Below are positions 16,169 to 24,729 of a stretch of 64,000 nt of DNA, one piece after another. The notes below the pieces were generated by a model. The model was not told the DNA's origin, made no database searches, and was given only the letters and a program-made list of their open reading frames with translations. The number at the start of each line of letters is the position of its first letter. The first letter of the stretch is position 1. The stretch is from JAGQPD01 sp020426865 (GTDB lineage: Bacteria > Planctomycetota > Planctomycetia > Pirellulales > Pirellulaceae). The position numbers and the translations under genes are program-made. The stretch lies in assembly GCA_041399065.1 (NCBI GenBank), contig JAWKTN010000004.1:496001-560000 (forward strand), given 5' to 3'.

Positions 16169-17665
16169 TCATTCCAGCTTTCTGAGTTTTCTGGTTCGCT
16201 CGTGCTTGGGCTTCCAGTGAAATCGGTCCCCGCAGTCACAGTGGAACACCTTCTTGCCGTTGTGGAACAGCACCGGGTCCAGCGGCTCGCCGTACCGCAT
16301 CGTTTTGTCTTCGAGGGCGACGGGTCGCGGGTGTCCGAAATGGCAGGCACTACACGCATTTCCTGTGATCGGTTCGGGCGGTTGTCGCTCGCCCGCGTCC
16401 GATTCGGTGATTGCCGTACGGACACGTTCGAGTGCCGAGTAGAATCGTTCTCGGTTTTCCTTCGTGTTGGGCACCGTCATTCCTTGGTAGGTGTTGCCGA
16501 ACAGAATCACCGCGAACGGACTGTTAGCCCCTTCGGTTGTTTCAATCAGATGGCAGTGAGCCATCACGCGAACGATGTGCTGCGGTAGAATCGGGCCTTC
16601 CGGTTTCCTGATTCGATGCACAGGAATACTCATCGTGCCCTTTTGCAGAATTCGCCGAGGCTTGCCGCTGAGTTTCCAGCTCTCGTCATGCAACGCGGAT
16701 TCGGGACGCCGAACCTCGTATCCAGCCAGCAGAAGTCCCCACCAGTCGACGGGCTGGAATGCGTTCTTGCCGGGAACAGGATTGCATTCCGTGGCGAGTT
16801 GCGCGGCAAGTCGCCGTTCGCCGATTTCTCGCCAACGCTGATACGCCCGCTTCGCGAACAATGCCCAGACGGCAATCGAACCTACCAACAGAAACGGATA
16901 GATGAAGTGTCCGAGGAACAACAGCGACAAGATGACGACACCGGCCAGCAGCCCAATCGGAAACGCAAACAGCACATAAAGTGCGTGAGTGTAGGCTTCT
17001 TCGATGGCTGCCTGTTCGTACCACGGGAGCAACGTCAGCGATGGGAGTTCTTCTTCCGGGTCAGTGAAACCACCCTCGTGAGTCAGAATGCCTGCTCGCG
17101 GACAAAACGTATATTCCGCGATTGTTGATGCAGTTACTTCTGGATCGTCGTCCGCTGCTTGCAGCAGTGGTCGTGGTTCACGTTCAATCTGTGTGGCGTA
17201 GGCTTTCGGTTCGGGTTCTTGAGTAGACTCGATCTCGAAACGAGGCGAAGGATCATCCTGAGACTGCGGTGGGTCATCTGAGTTCGACTTCGGACCTGCT
17301 CTTCGCTCGATCTCGTCGATGTGCAGAGAAGCAATCTCAAGTAGGACATCAGTCGCCTTGATGAACTGTTCGTCCGTTGTCGCTTCGCGGCGAGTATGGG
17401 AAACGCTGTTTCTCATTCGCACTGCGAAATCAGCATCACGAAACAAACGCCGCCCGAGAAATTTGCGCCGATTTCTGAGGAATTTTCCAAGACTGGGTTC
17501 AGTAATTTCCGGAGCCGGGAAATGCACTCTCAACATGTCCTCGACAAAGACTCCCGCATCACGCAACTGATTGACCGGATCAAGCAACTCGCGAATGAAC
17601 TCGACTTCGTCGCGATAGTTGGCAATTGTCTGCCAAATGTCATCACCTTCCCTTTGCGTCGCCAC
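16169..17665 (-). CDS. HEPN-like / two-TM / Cas4-like Fe-S nuclease-fold protein
   Basis: A three-part protein I do not know as a described family. Numbering from the GTG at 17677: (1) an alpha-helical N-terminus (20-128) ending in RMRNSVSH, giving RNxxxH (R89, N90, H94), the HEPN RNase signature; (2) a polar linker, then TIAEYTFCPRAG (184-195), the first cluster Cys of Cas4-like proteins; (3) two TM helices (about 233-275); (4) a Cas4-like tail: SGKPRRIL...IPVHRIRKP, QHIVRVMAHCHLIE, then VPNTKENRERFYSALERVR and C442/C445 in CSACHFGHP, plus CDCG at 480-483. The Asp and ExK of the PD-(D/E)xK core look replaced (R341; HRIRK), so the nuclease may be dead. I favour the GTG at 17665, which has GGGAG ahead and starts 2 nt after the previous stop. 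Confidence 0.72.
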   Translation of the reverse strand: MATQREGDDIWQTIANYRDEVEFIRELLDPVNQLRDAGVFVEDMLRVHFPAPEITEPSLGKFLRNRRKFLGRRLFRDADFAVRMRNSVSHTRREATTDEQFIKATDVLLEIASLHIDEIERRAGPKSNSDDPPQSQDDPSPRFEIESTQEPEPKAYATQIEREPRPLLQAADDDPEVTASTIAEYTFCPRAGILTHEGGFTDPEEELPSLTLLPWYEQAAIEEAYTHALYVLFAFPIGLLAGVVILSLLFLGHFIYPFLLVGSIAVWALFAKRAYQRWREIGERRLAAQLATECNPVPGKNAFQPVDWWGLLLAGYEVRRPESALHDESWKLSGKPRRILQKGTMSIPVHRIRKPEGPILPQHIVRVMAHCHLIETTEGANSPFAVILFGNTYQGMTVPNTKENRERFYSALERVRTAITESDAGERQPPEPITGNACSACHFGHPRPVALEDKTMRYGEPLDPVLFHNGKKVFHCDCGDRFHWKPKHERTRKLRKLE

Positions 17666-17667
17666 GC

Positions 17668-18702
17668 TTACTCCCACCCTTCAATGATCGGGATGATTGC
17701 AGCCATTGAATCTGGACGGTCACTACGGAACACAGCCGCAGAACTAATCAGGCAGTCGCGAACCGAAGATGGGATTTCAATCTGTTCGAGTGCCGCTTCC
17801 TCCCGTCCGATTTCAGGCAGTTCACCAACTGCCGTATGAATCCCGATCCGTGCCCAACTGTAGACATCGGCTCGCACGTCCACATCATCGGCATCCGCCT
17901 CACCGGCCCGGTATGGATCAGCGGGCCATTCATCCGTTGAAACCGTGGGGCCGCGATCAATCAGTTTCGCCAATTCAAACTCTGTCAAAATCGCACGACC
18001 GTCTGAGTGTCGAACCAGCACCGTTGCCGGATTTAGTTCCCGCCGAACGATGCCGTGATCGTGCAACCCTTGCAGCCCACGTGCTATGTCAAGCAGCAGC
18101 CCTTTCGTATCTGATTGCGAAAACGGTTTGCATCCAAGAACTCGCTGAAGTGGCTCACCGTCAACCCACTCATCAACTACCCAATAAAATTTCTCATTTG
18201 GGTCATGAAACGCGGTCAGGTTGCGAACAATGTTTGGATGATCGTAAAGCGATTCGCAGACGTTGGGATGTCGCTTGATCCATGTGCGACAGCGTTGCTC
18301 TTCGTCAGTTGTCATTTCGCGAAGATCGAACCGTTTCCCGCGAGCCTGCCGATCAAGTTCCATGTGCCGCAGTCGACATACCTGAAATCTCAATCCGTTC
18401 GATGCGGTGATCCAGTCCGTCAGCACGTCGGACACCAGATATTCGTGAACGGTTGATGCTCCACCTAGTGTTGCCGACTCGCCCAGCAAAACGCCGAGAC
18501 TTGTTCCCAGTGCTTCCGCAACCTGCGTTGCTGTCGTTCGATAGACAGGTCTTCCAGCCAACAAGTTGTTGACAGTACCGGTTGAAACCCCAGCCAGTTC
18601 CTTCAACTGCTCAACACTCAGGCCGCGATGATCCATCGCAGCCGACAACTTGTCGACGTTGATCTCAACGGTTCTTCCGTGTTGTGGGCGTTTCTTTGCC
18701 AT
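17668..18702 (-). CDS. HTH (Xre-type) fused to degenerate protein kinase (pseudokinase)
   Basis: A 344-residue fusion. Residues 14-75 form an Xre/Cro-type helix-turn-helix (LSVEQLKELAGVSTGTVNNL, then VAEALGTSLGVLL). Residues 85-340 follow a Ser/Thr kinase fold but with altered catalytic elements: HRDLKPAN has become RRELNPAT (220-227), changing the catalytic Asp to Glu and the Asn to Thr, DFG has become EFE (241-243), and APE reads AGE. A ligand- or partner-sensing DNA-binding regulator is more likely than an active kinase. It is the first gene of a two-gene minus-strand operon; the HEPN/Cas4-like gene follows immediately. The start ATG 18702 faces the divergent gene at 18861. Confidence 0.8.
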   Translation of the reverse strand: MAKKRPQHGRTVEINVDKLSAAMDHRGLSVEQLKELAGVSTGTVNNLLAGRPVYRTTATQVAEALGTSLGVLLGESATLGGASTVHEYLVSDVLTDWITASNGLRFQVCRLRHMELDRQARGKRFDLREMTTDEEQRCRTWIKRHPNVCESLYDHPNIVRNLTAFHDPNEKFYWVVDEWVDGEPLQRVLGCKPFSQSDTKGLLLDIARGLQGLHDHGIVRRELNPATVLVRHSDGRAILTEFELAKLIDRGPTVSTDEWPADPYRAGEADADDVDVRADVYSWARIGIHTAVGELPEIGREEAALEQIEIPSSVRDCLISSAAVFRSDRPDSMAAIIPIIEGWE

Positions 18703-18860
18703 TGTTTAGGGAATCGCGACTTGGCTCGTGATGCAGGCAACTTGTTCGCAGATTGCATCAGCTTGAATTTAGCGTGAACCGCAGGTCGCGAATAATGGTG
18801 TCACTCCGGGTTGATCGACGTTCCCGGACACTTGTTCCTAAACCCCTGACAGGATTCGCC

Positions 18861-19253
18861 ATGCTCCAGAAAACGACGCAATGGATTACCGACCGACTTG
18901 TTGAAAGAGCCTTGCCAAGCATCGGCAGCTTCATGGCTTCCGCTCTGCAACGCATGCTCATTCTCGGTCATGCAGAACATCATAACCAATTAGAAGAGCA
19001 AGCTCGACGGTATGAAGCTGCCGGGAAACCCCATTTGGCCAAGCTGATTCGAGACGAAGCAGAAGAAATGACCCTCAGCGACCCGTTCAGCTCCGCTCCG
19101 GGAATCTGCGAACGCCTGACGGATGACAGGCAAGGCAACTCAGGACTGCCAATCGGACTACCGGACGCCACCATTGCGAAAAAGAAGCAGAGCAGGAAGA
19201 AGACGGTTCAAAAAACTGAAGATGCGGCAGACAACGAGGAGTTGGCCGAATGA
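18861..19253 (+). CDS. Small helical protein, first gene of the coupling-protein operon
   Basis: Unrecognised, 130 residues from the ATG at 18861, which follows AGGA 8 nt upstream; the longer open frame has no coherent upstream sequence. The N-terminal half is amphipathic helix (WITDRLVERALPSIGSFMAS, then LEEQARRYEAAGKPHLAKLI), and the C-terminus is highly charged (KKKQSRKKTVQKTEDAADNE). Its stop overlaps the next start (ATGA at 19250-19253), so the two are translationally coupled. This implies a role in the transfer module, perhaps an accessory DNA-binding or assembly factor. Confidence 0.6.
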   Translation: MLQKTTQWITDRLVERALPSIGSFMASALQRMLILGHAEHHNQLEEQARRYEAAGKPHLAKLIRDEAEEMTLSDPFSSAPGICERLTDDRQGNSGLPIGLPDATIAKKKQSRKKTVQKTEDAADNEELAE

Positions 19254-19885
19254 AGAAGCGGACTCAGTTCACCGATCGCGACGTCACCGTGCTCAGAGCA
19301 CTAAGTCTGCAAGTTAGGCTTTTCGGTCAACGCCAATTGGCCGACGCACTTTGGGCGGGCGACGTCGCCAATGCGAGGCGAAGGCTCAATCGCTTCGTCG
19401 ACATGGGCTTGCTTCAGCGCAACGTCGTGATGGCAAGGCCCCTGCCGGAACTACTGACTCCGGTTTTCGTCTGGCAGCCCGGCGACGAGAACCCGGATGC
19501 CAGTCAGATTGCATTCCAGTTGCAGAGTCGGTGGCGTTATCGAGCACTCCGTTCAACCGTCATATTTCTGCCGACCGACATCACCGTGAATCACTTCGGT
19601 GGTCGCAATAAGGCGGCTATGTCGGCTCAGGTGTCCCACGACCTTGGCGTTTCCGAAGTCTGGCTGTGGTTCTGCTGCAACCACCCGAGCTACGCCAAAG
19701 CATGGCGTGGCGAGAACCTGATCACTGAGAACGAACCGGGGCAGTCAATGCCCGATGCCGTTCTCGTCGACTCAAACGACCAACCGGCAATGCTCATTGA
19801 ATTCGGCGGCGACTACGAAGCCGACCGTATTGCCGCCTTCCACGACGACGCGGTCCTGCGAGGACTGCCTTATCAGATTTGGTAA
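19250..19885 (+). CDS. Winged-helix plus PD-(D/E)xK-like protein, copy A
   Basis: A 211-residue protein with an N-terminal winged-helix segment (TDRDVTVLRALSLQVRLFGQ, then RRRLNRFVDMGLLQRNV). Its C-terminal part resembles a restriction-endonuclease-like core: SMPDAVLVD about 165-173 and MLIEFGGDYEADRI (180-193), where the PD and the later Glu fit a PD-(D/E)xK pattern without an obvious lysine. The last residues GLPYQIW match the C-terminus of the protein at 23272-23910 (ELPYELW), as does the helix before it, so the two are paralogues. The overall layout resembles replication-relaxation (Replic_Relax) proteins of plasmids and ICEs. Confidence 0.65.
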   Translation: MKKRTQFTDRDVTVLRALSLQVRLFGQRQLADALWAGDVANARRRLNRFVDMGLLQRNVVMARPLPELLTPVFVWQPGDENPDASQIAFQLQSRWRYRALRSTVIFLPTDITVNHFGGRNKAAMSAQVSHDLGVSEVWLWFCCNHPSYAKAWRGENLITENEPGQSMPDAVLVDSNDQPAMLIEFGGDYEADRIAAFHDDAVLRGLPYQIW

Positions 19886-19893
19886 ACGCACCG

Positions 19894-20574
19894 ATGCCTG
19901 AACAGACCTTCCGAACCCGAGACCTTGCGATCGTCGAACTCGTCCGACGCTATCGTCTCGCAACAAATCGCATCATTGCCTCGCAGCTTCTCCCCGGACG
20001 CTCGTTGAACGCCGTAGCGAAGGTGACCGCTCGGCTCTGCTCAAATCAAATTCTCAGCCGCTATGTCCTCGTTCCGCCTGAAACCTACTTCCGTCTCGGC
20101 AGCCAAGCCGTCAATTCACTCGGCTTGTCAGCACGGCTCAGTGAACCGCTGGGGCCACAAGCGCTACCGACTGACTACGCCACTCTGGTTTACGCCACCA
20201 GTGGCAGTGCTCGCCGTCGCCGACTCATCGCCGACGAAGTTACTGAGTACATGCCGTGGCTTCCTCGCGACTTGTCGCAGTCGCCGTACTGCGTGGACGC
20301 GAAAGGCCAACTGGAGTTAGTTCGAGTAGACCTTGGTGGTTCGCCGCAGCATGTGGCCCGCAAAACAACGCAAGCGTCACATGAACGCCTTGATGTTCCT
20401 CAGATTTCTGAGTTGGCTGCGGCCTCGCGATTCCAAGTCGTCGTTCTCACGACAAGCGAAGAGAAATCGAAAGCAATTTCTAAGGCTTTGATTTCCTGCG
20501 GATGCACCGACGCGGTGCGAGTTCACATCGCCGTCATACCGCGTCTGTCCTTTCTCTTACTTCGAGCCAACTAA
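19894..20574 (+). CDS. Replic_Relax-like winged-helix protein, copy A
   Basis: A 226-residue protein from the ATG at 19894, 8 nt after the previous stop. The N-terminus (FRTRDLAIVELVRRYRLATNR, then LNAVAKVTARLCSNQILSR) is a winged helix typical of Replic_Relax-like proteins encoded beside coupling proteins. The C-terminal half (about 130-226) carries a possible nuclease-like beta core: YCVDAKGQLELVRVDLG, followed by the helix around 155 and a strand FQVVVLTT. It parallels the gene at 23913-24575 in length, order and C-terminal layout (GNIRVDTG there). It sits 16 nt before the coupling ATPase, suggesting relaxosome or transfer assembly work. Confidence 0.65.
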   Translation: MPEQTFRTRDLAIVELVRRYRLATNRIIASQLLPGRSLNAVAKVTARLCSNQILSRYVLVPPETYFRLGSQAVNSLGLSARLSEPLGPQALPTDYATLVYATSGSARRRRLIADEVTEYMPWLPRDLSQSPYCVDAKGQLELVRVDLGGSPQHVARKTTQASHERLDVPQISELAAASRFQVVVLTTSEEKSKAISKALISCGCTDAVRVHIAVIPRLSFLLLRAN

Positions 20575-20590
20575 TCAAGGGAGTCACCTT

Positions 20591-23275
20591 ATGCCCAGAA
20601 GCGTTTATCGACAGTCGTCTGGCAACCCAATCCAGCATCAACTGGTTCCAGCCGAGCCGTTGGAACTGGAATTCGCCTACTACCGTGGCGTCGACAATGA
20701 CGATGCGGACTTCACAGTCAAAGTCCTGAAGGAATTGGTGTTCGCTAGCTTTGCGGCATTGCTGTGCTGCTGGGTTCAGCTATTTGTTTTCGATGTAACG
20801 CTGTTCGTGATGTTGCTCGCCGGGCTATTCATGTTTGTGGCGTGGCGACGTGTGAAATCGCATCTTGTTGCCATCCGTGATGTCAGCGTTGCAGTCATTT
20901 GTATCGCGTGGGTTTACCATCTGTTTCCTGCGCCCGTCGCTATCGAAGTTTATGTGGCACTCACGGCAACCGCATTGGTCGCGAGAGAAGTCGTTCGACA
21001 CTTCGCGTTCGTGGCAACTGTCTCGCCAACATCCGTCGACACAGCATGGGATACTCGTGAAGCACTCTGTTGGCAGACCTTGGCCAGCAGCCTGTTACTT
21101 GTGCCAATTGCTCTCAGCGTCCTGATTCCTCAGAACACGCCGATCTTGCTGCTGATTTCAGCCGTTGGTTGGTTGATCATGACCGCCGCTTGCGGCAGTT
21201 CACCCGATAGCTTCGTTCGAGGGTTTCAATCGGCGGTCAACAGTTGGTGCAGTTACAACCGAAACGATGAGCCACTGGCTGGTGTGCTGGTGAGTCCATC
21301 AGGCAACTGTCGCCGACGGCTGACGATGCTCGTGATTGCGGTGTTGCTCAATGTGTTCGCGTTCTTTCGCGTCACCAATCTGTTTCAGGTTTCTGAGGTG
21401 TCCGTCAGCTTCGGAAACGTACTCCAGTCCGGAAACCTGCTCGAACTGTTCTTTAGCATTGGCCTGTTGCTTTTGCTGTGTGCAGGGCTGGCCTTGATAC
21501 CCGTTTTGCTTGTGCTGCTGGCGATCGTCATTGTGGGGACTCCCGTGTTCGGTCGGCTCTCGATACCGAAGCCGAGTTTTGTTCCGGCCAGCGAGTGGAA
21601 GGAAATCACCGACCGAATTCGGTCATCACAAAACGACATTGAGCGAGAGAGTCTTTATCTCGGACGTGTCACTTTCGACCAGTCGCCGATGCTTGTTCCG
21701 TCGGAGGTGTTTCGCGAACACGCACATTTCCTTGGCGACAGCGGTTCCGGGAAAACCGCTCGTGGACTGTCCCCGTTTATCGAACAGGTCATTGGTGGCG
21801 GTAATGCCAGCGTGATGGTGCTTGACCTCAAAGGAGATTCGCCGGAGCTGCTGCAAACGCTCAAGCAAGGAGCGAAAACCGCAAAAGCATTGAATGGAAT
21901 TGACGTGCCGGTGCGCTACTTCACGCAGCGTGACGACCTCGCCACCTACGGCTTCAATCCATTCAAACTTCCCTGCTGGGATCGTCTCAACGAATTACAG
22001 AAGACCGACATTCTTTGCGGTGCGTTGGGGCTGAATTACGGCAGCGACTATGGCGAAGGCTATTTCAGTTCCGCCAATGCCTCAGTGCTCTATGCAACGG
22101 TCAGCCACTTCCCCGAAATCAGCAACTTTGAACAGCTTCGAGACAAGATTTCATACGTCATTTCATCGCCCAAACGGCATGGACTCGATGAGAAATCGAA
22201 GGACGCGGGCAACCACGTCAAGATGTCCGTTACTCGGCTGGCATCTATTGCGGCACTGAACATCACCGACGATTGCACACCGAATCAAGCGGTTGCCGAT
22301 CTCTGCATCGACCCGACTCGGCTGTTCCTGCATCCCGAAGCTCACTACTTCAGCTTGTCCGCGACACTTGGGCCGGGTTCCTCACCTGAAATCGGTCGTC
22401 TTGCCAGTTACATGCTGCTCACAGCCGCAACGCTCACCGAACGCAAGGTTCCGGTCTATCTGGTTATCGACGAGTTTCAGCGAATGGCATCGCGAAATCT
22501 CGACTATCTGCTGCAACTTGCCCGCAGCATGGGTGTCGCTCTGATTCTTGCGAACCAATCCATGCAGGATTTGGTTCGTTACGACCTGACGTCAACATTG
22601 GAAACGAACTGCCGCTATCGACAGTGGTTCGCCATCTCGGGGTGGGACGATCAGGAACGACTTTCAAAAGCGAGCGGTGAAACCGTCGATACGATGGACT
22701 CAATCACTGTTTCTCAATCTGTCAGCGACCGTGGCACGACCACCAGCACCAGTCGTTCACGCAACGACTTCATTGCTCCAAGGCTGACCAAGAATGATAT
22801 CAAGCTGGTCAGTGACGACGACCGTAAGAGCGTTGTACTGATCAATCGTGGAGCAGGTTACGCCCAATACGGCGGAATGCCAGTCATCATTGAGAGTGAC
22901 TTCCACATTTCCGCCGAGGAATACAGCGAACGCAAAGCCGCCCCGTGGCCATCAACTGATGTCGGAACTTTTCTGGCGTCGGACTGGGAACGCCTGCAGC
23001 CGGAAGTCCCTCATCGCGGACGCAAGCCGAACACTTCTCCGTCGATCTCAAAGGAGACCATTACAGTTGGCCCCGAACCAAAGCCGCAGGCGAAACCCAA
23101 TTCGTCACGGAACAAGCCGAAGAAGCAACGGAGAAGAAAGTCCAAAGGCCGGGCGAAGCCGCAGACGAGAGCAGCCACCAAGCCCGCGAATTCTGATTCG
23201 GTTGGCATGTTCGACCGGTACCTGAAAGACCATCCGCTTGATCCTTCAGGCTCGACAGCGGGAGCAGAAGGATGA
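20591..23275 (+). CDS. VirD4/TraD-type conjugative coupling ATPase
   Basis: An 894-residue type IV coupling protein that would recruit the DNA-relaxase complex and drive DNA export. The N-terminal 340 residues hold several hydrophobic helices (about 45-85, 95-125, 160-200, 240-320). The Walker A box GDSGSGKT is at about 382-389 and the Walker B VIDEFQRM at about 625-632, followed by the QSMQDLVRYD segment (TraD/TraG C-terminal ATPase type). After residue 800 the tail is disordered and very basic (KKQRRRKSKGRAK), a feature often linked to DNA or substrate binding. The start ATG 20591 follows GGGAG. No relaxase, VirB4 or pilus genes are in the window, so they lie elsewhere or are supplied in trans. 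Confidence 0.88.
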   Translation: MPRSVYRQSSGNPIQHQLVPAEPLELEFAYYRGVDNDDADFTVKVLKELVFASFAALLCCWVQLFVFDVTLFVMLLAGLFMFVAWRRVKSHLVAIRDVSVAVICIAWVYHLFPAPVAIEVYVALTATALVAREVVRHFAFVATVSPTSVDTAWDTREALCWQTLASSLLLVPIALSVLIPQNTPILLLISAVGWLIMTAACGSSPDSFVRGFQSAVNSWCSYNRNDEPLAGVLVSPSGNCRRRLTMLVIAVLLNVFAFFRVTNLFQVSEVSVSFGNVLQSGNLLELFFSIGLLLLLCAGLALIPVLLVLLAIVIVGTPVFGRLSIPKPSFVPASEWKEITDRIRSSQNDIERESLYLGRVTFDQSPMLVPSEVFREHAHFLGDSGSGKTARGLSPFIEQVIGGGNASVMVLDLKGDSPELLQTLKQGAKTAKALNGIDVPVRYFTQRDDLATYGFNPFKLPCWDRLNELQKTDILCGALGLNYGSDYGEGYFSSANASVLYATVSHFPEISNFEQLRDKISYVISSPKRHGLDEKSKDAGNHVKMSVTRLASIAALNITDDCTPNQAVADLCIDPTRLFLHPEAHYFSLSATLGPGSSPEIGRLASYMLLTAATLTERKVPVYLVIDEFQRMASRNLDYLLQLARSMGVALILANQSMQDLVRYDLTSTLETNCRYRQWFAISGWDDQERLSKASGETVDTMDSITVSQSVSDRGTTTSTSRSRNDFIAPRLTKNDIKLVSDDDRKSVVLINRGAGYAQYGGMPVIIESDFHISAEEYSERKAAPWPSTDVGTFLASDWERLQPEVPHRGRKPNTSPSISKETITVGPEPKPQAKPNSSRNKPKKQRRRKSKGRAKPQTRAATKPANSDSVGMFDRYLKDHPLDPSGSTAGAEG

Positions 23276-23910
23276 TTCAGCAAACTTGGACGACACCAAT
23301 TTACGACTTGATGGAGACGCTCACGTGCCGCGTGCGTCTTTTGTCGCTGGCACACGTTCACCGCGTCTGGGCTGACCAATTTGGCTCGTCCGGTGCGATC
23401 ATCGACGTAATCCAGAGGCTACTTGATGCCGGACTGATCGTCGGAGATGTGTGGAACCTGCCCGCATCACCCATTGGCGAAGAGCCGTTGGCCTCTTGGA
23501 CTCCCCGACACGCAGCGCCCGACTTCGGTCGCATCGCTGAAGTCGTTCGGGACAGATGGGACCTAAATCCATCGCCGACCCCAGTTGTCGCGGCCACCCA
23601 TAAGGCCGCACGACTCTTTGGCTCATCGGCTGGTGGCCTACCACCAACGAATCACCGGAACCACGACCTGTTGTTGGCAGGCGTTTATGTCCGCTATCGA
23701 ACTATCGAACCAGAACTGGCGAACACATGGCTTGGGGAAGATGCAGTCGAAATCGCCGAACGTGGCGTCAAGAACCCCGATGCGTTTTTGTTTGACGACG
23801 AAGAAAACGTCACTCGGGTCATCGAGTCAGCAGGTCGCTATTCACTCGAACAAATCGAATCCTTCCATCGGCACTGTCAGTCTGCCGAACTTCCTTACGA
23901 ACTGTGGTAG
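23272..23910 (+). CDS. Winged-helix plus nuclease-fold-like protein, copy B
   Basis: A 212-residue paralogue of 19250-19885. Its ATG overlaps the coupling protein stop (ATGA at 23272-23275), so translation is coupled. The N-terminal helix pair (LTCRVRLLSLAHVHRVWADQ, then VIQRLLDAGLIVGD) corresponds to the winged helix of copy A. The C-terminus reads NPDAFLFDDEENVTRVIESAG, aligned to SMPDAVLVD/MLIEFGG of copy A, and ends ELPYELW. The second acidic position is retained as Glu and again there is no clear catalytic Lys. Function unknown; the fixed position after the coupling gene argues for a structural or regulatory role in transfer. Confidence 0.65.
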   Translation: MIQQTWTTPIYDLMETLTCRVRLLSLAHVHRVWADQFGSSGAIIDVIQRLLDAGLIVGDVWNLPASPIGEEPLASWTPRHAAPDFGRIAEVVRDRWDLNPSPTPVVAATHKAARLFGSSAGGLPPTNHRNHDLLLAGVYVRYRTIEPELANTWLGEDAVEIAERGVKNPDAFLFDDEENVTRVIESAGRYSLEQIESFHRHCQSAELPYELW

Positions 23911-23912
23911 TC

Positions 23913-24575
23913 ATGCCAAATCTCAACACGCTCAACATGAAACCCCAGCGTCTCATTCTTGAGTTCATCGACCGATACACACTTGCTGTTGACCGCTGCT
24001 TACCCGTCACTGACCGGGAGCGGGCAATGCTCGCGGTTGATCTACTCCTGCGAGCTGGCCGCATCAGCCAGTGGCGCCACGCTTGCGGATTGCGATATTG
24101 GACAGCGGCAACCCAGAAGCCGCTTTCGGATTCATCATTGGCACGCGCACTGGGCATCCTTACGTTTTGCCACGGTTCGGAATCTCGTTCGCCAGTGACG
24201 CCGTTGGAAATGGAAACCTACTTTCCAAAACTGTTTCGGCACGGCCTCCCTGCGGGTCACTACGTCGATGCGACATCACAATCGACACGGCTGGGAAATA
24301 TCCGTGTCGACACCGGGCAATCGAAGATCAACCGAATTGTCTCCCGAACTCAGCGAAGCATCGAGAAATACGAGCGTCAGGATGGATTCCGCGAGCTAAT
24401 TCATAACGGAGATTTTGAACTCACGTGGATCGTTCCAACTCATTCCAAACAACGACGCTTGGCAGAGGCACTTCATCCGCTCGAAGGCAGCGGCGTCCAC
24501 ATGAACGTCGTCGCATTTACCGAGCTGCTTAATATCGTCGCACACATCCCACAGCCAACAAACGCAACACACTAA
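23913..24575 (+). CDS. Replic_Relax-like winged-helix protein, copy B
   Basis: A 220-residue protein starting at the ATG 23913, 2 nt after copy B of the first pair member. The N-terminus (QRLILEFIDRYTLAVDRCLP, then RAMLAVDLLLRAGRISQWR) matches the helix layout of 19894-20574; later GNIRVDTGQ and FELTWIVPTH repeat the strand pattern of LVRVDLG and FQVVVLTT. It is the last gene of the coupling-protein operon. Divergence from copy A is large, so the duplication is old, and both pairs probably have distinct jobs. Confidence 0.62.
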   Translation: MPNLNTLNMKPQRLILEFIDRYTLAVDRCLPVTDRERAMLAVDLLLRAGRISQWRHACGLRYWTAATQKPLSDSSLARALGILTFCHGSESRSPVTPLEMETYFPKLFRHGLPAGHYVDATSQSTRLGNIRVDTGQSKINRIVSRTQRSIEKYERQDGFRELIHNGDFELTWIVPTHSKQRRLAEALHPLEGSGVHMNVVAFTELLNIVAHIPQPTNATH

Positions 24576-24603
24576 TCACTCCCCCAAGCGGGTTTGAAAA
24601 CGT

Positions 24604-24618
24604 CTCTCGGCCCGAGAG
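24604..24618 (+). promoter_or_regulatory. Stem-loop between coupling operon and small-ORF array
   Basis: CTCTCGG-C-CCGAGAG, followed at once by CAGAAAAAAC. It could terminate or attenuate readthrough from the coupling operon, although the downstream strand has A's, not T's. Confidence 0.4.
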
Positions 24619-24729
24619 CAGAAAAAACAACGGGCAGGCATCTGACTCTAATTGCTTGGCAGGCACTGCAAGTGCTTGTCAATCAAGCGACGTCTGGAAT
24701 GAACCAGCGTCGTCGACCGGAGGATTGTC

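Noticed and set aside
16169..17665. Genuine Cas4 with a CRISPR locus
   Set aside because: No Cas1/Cas2 or CRISPR array in the window, and the nuclease residues appear lost; only Cas4-like similarity is claimed.
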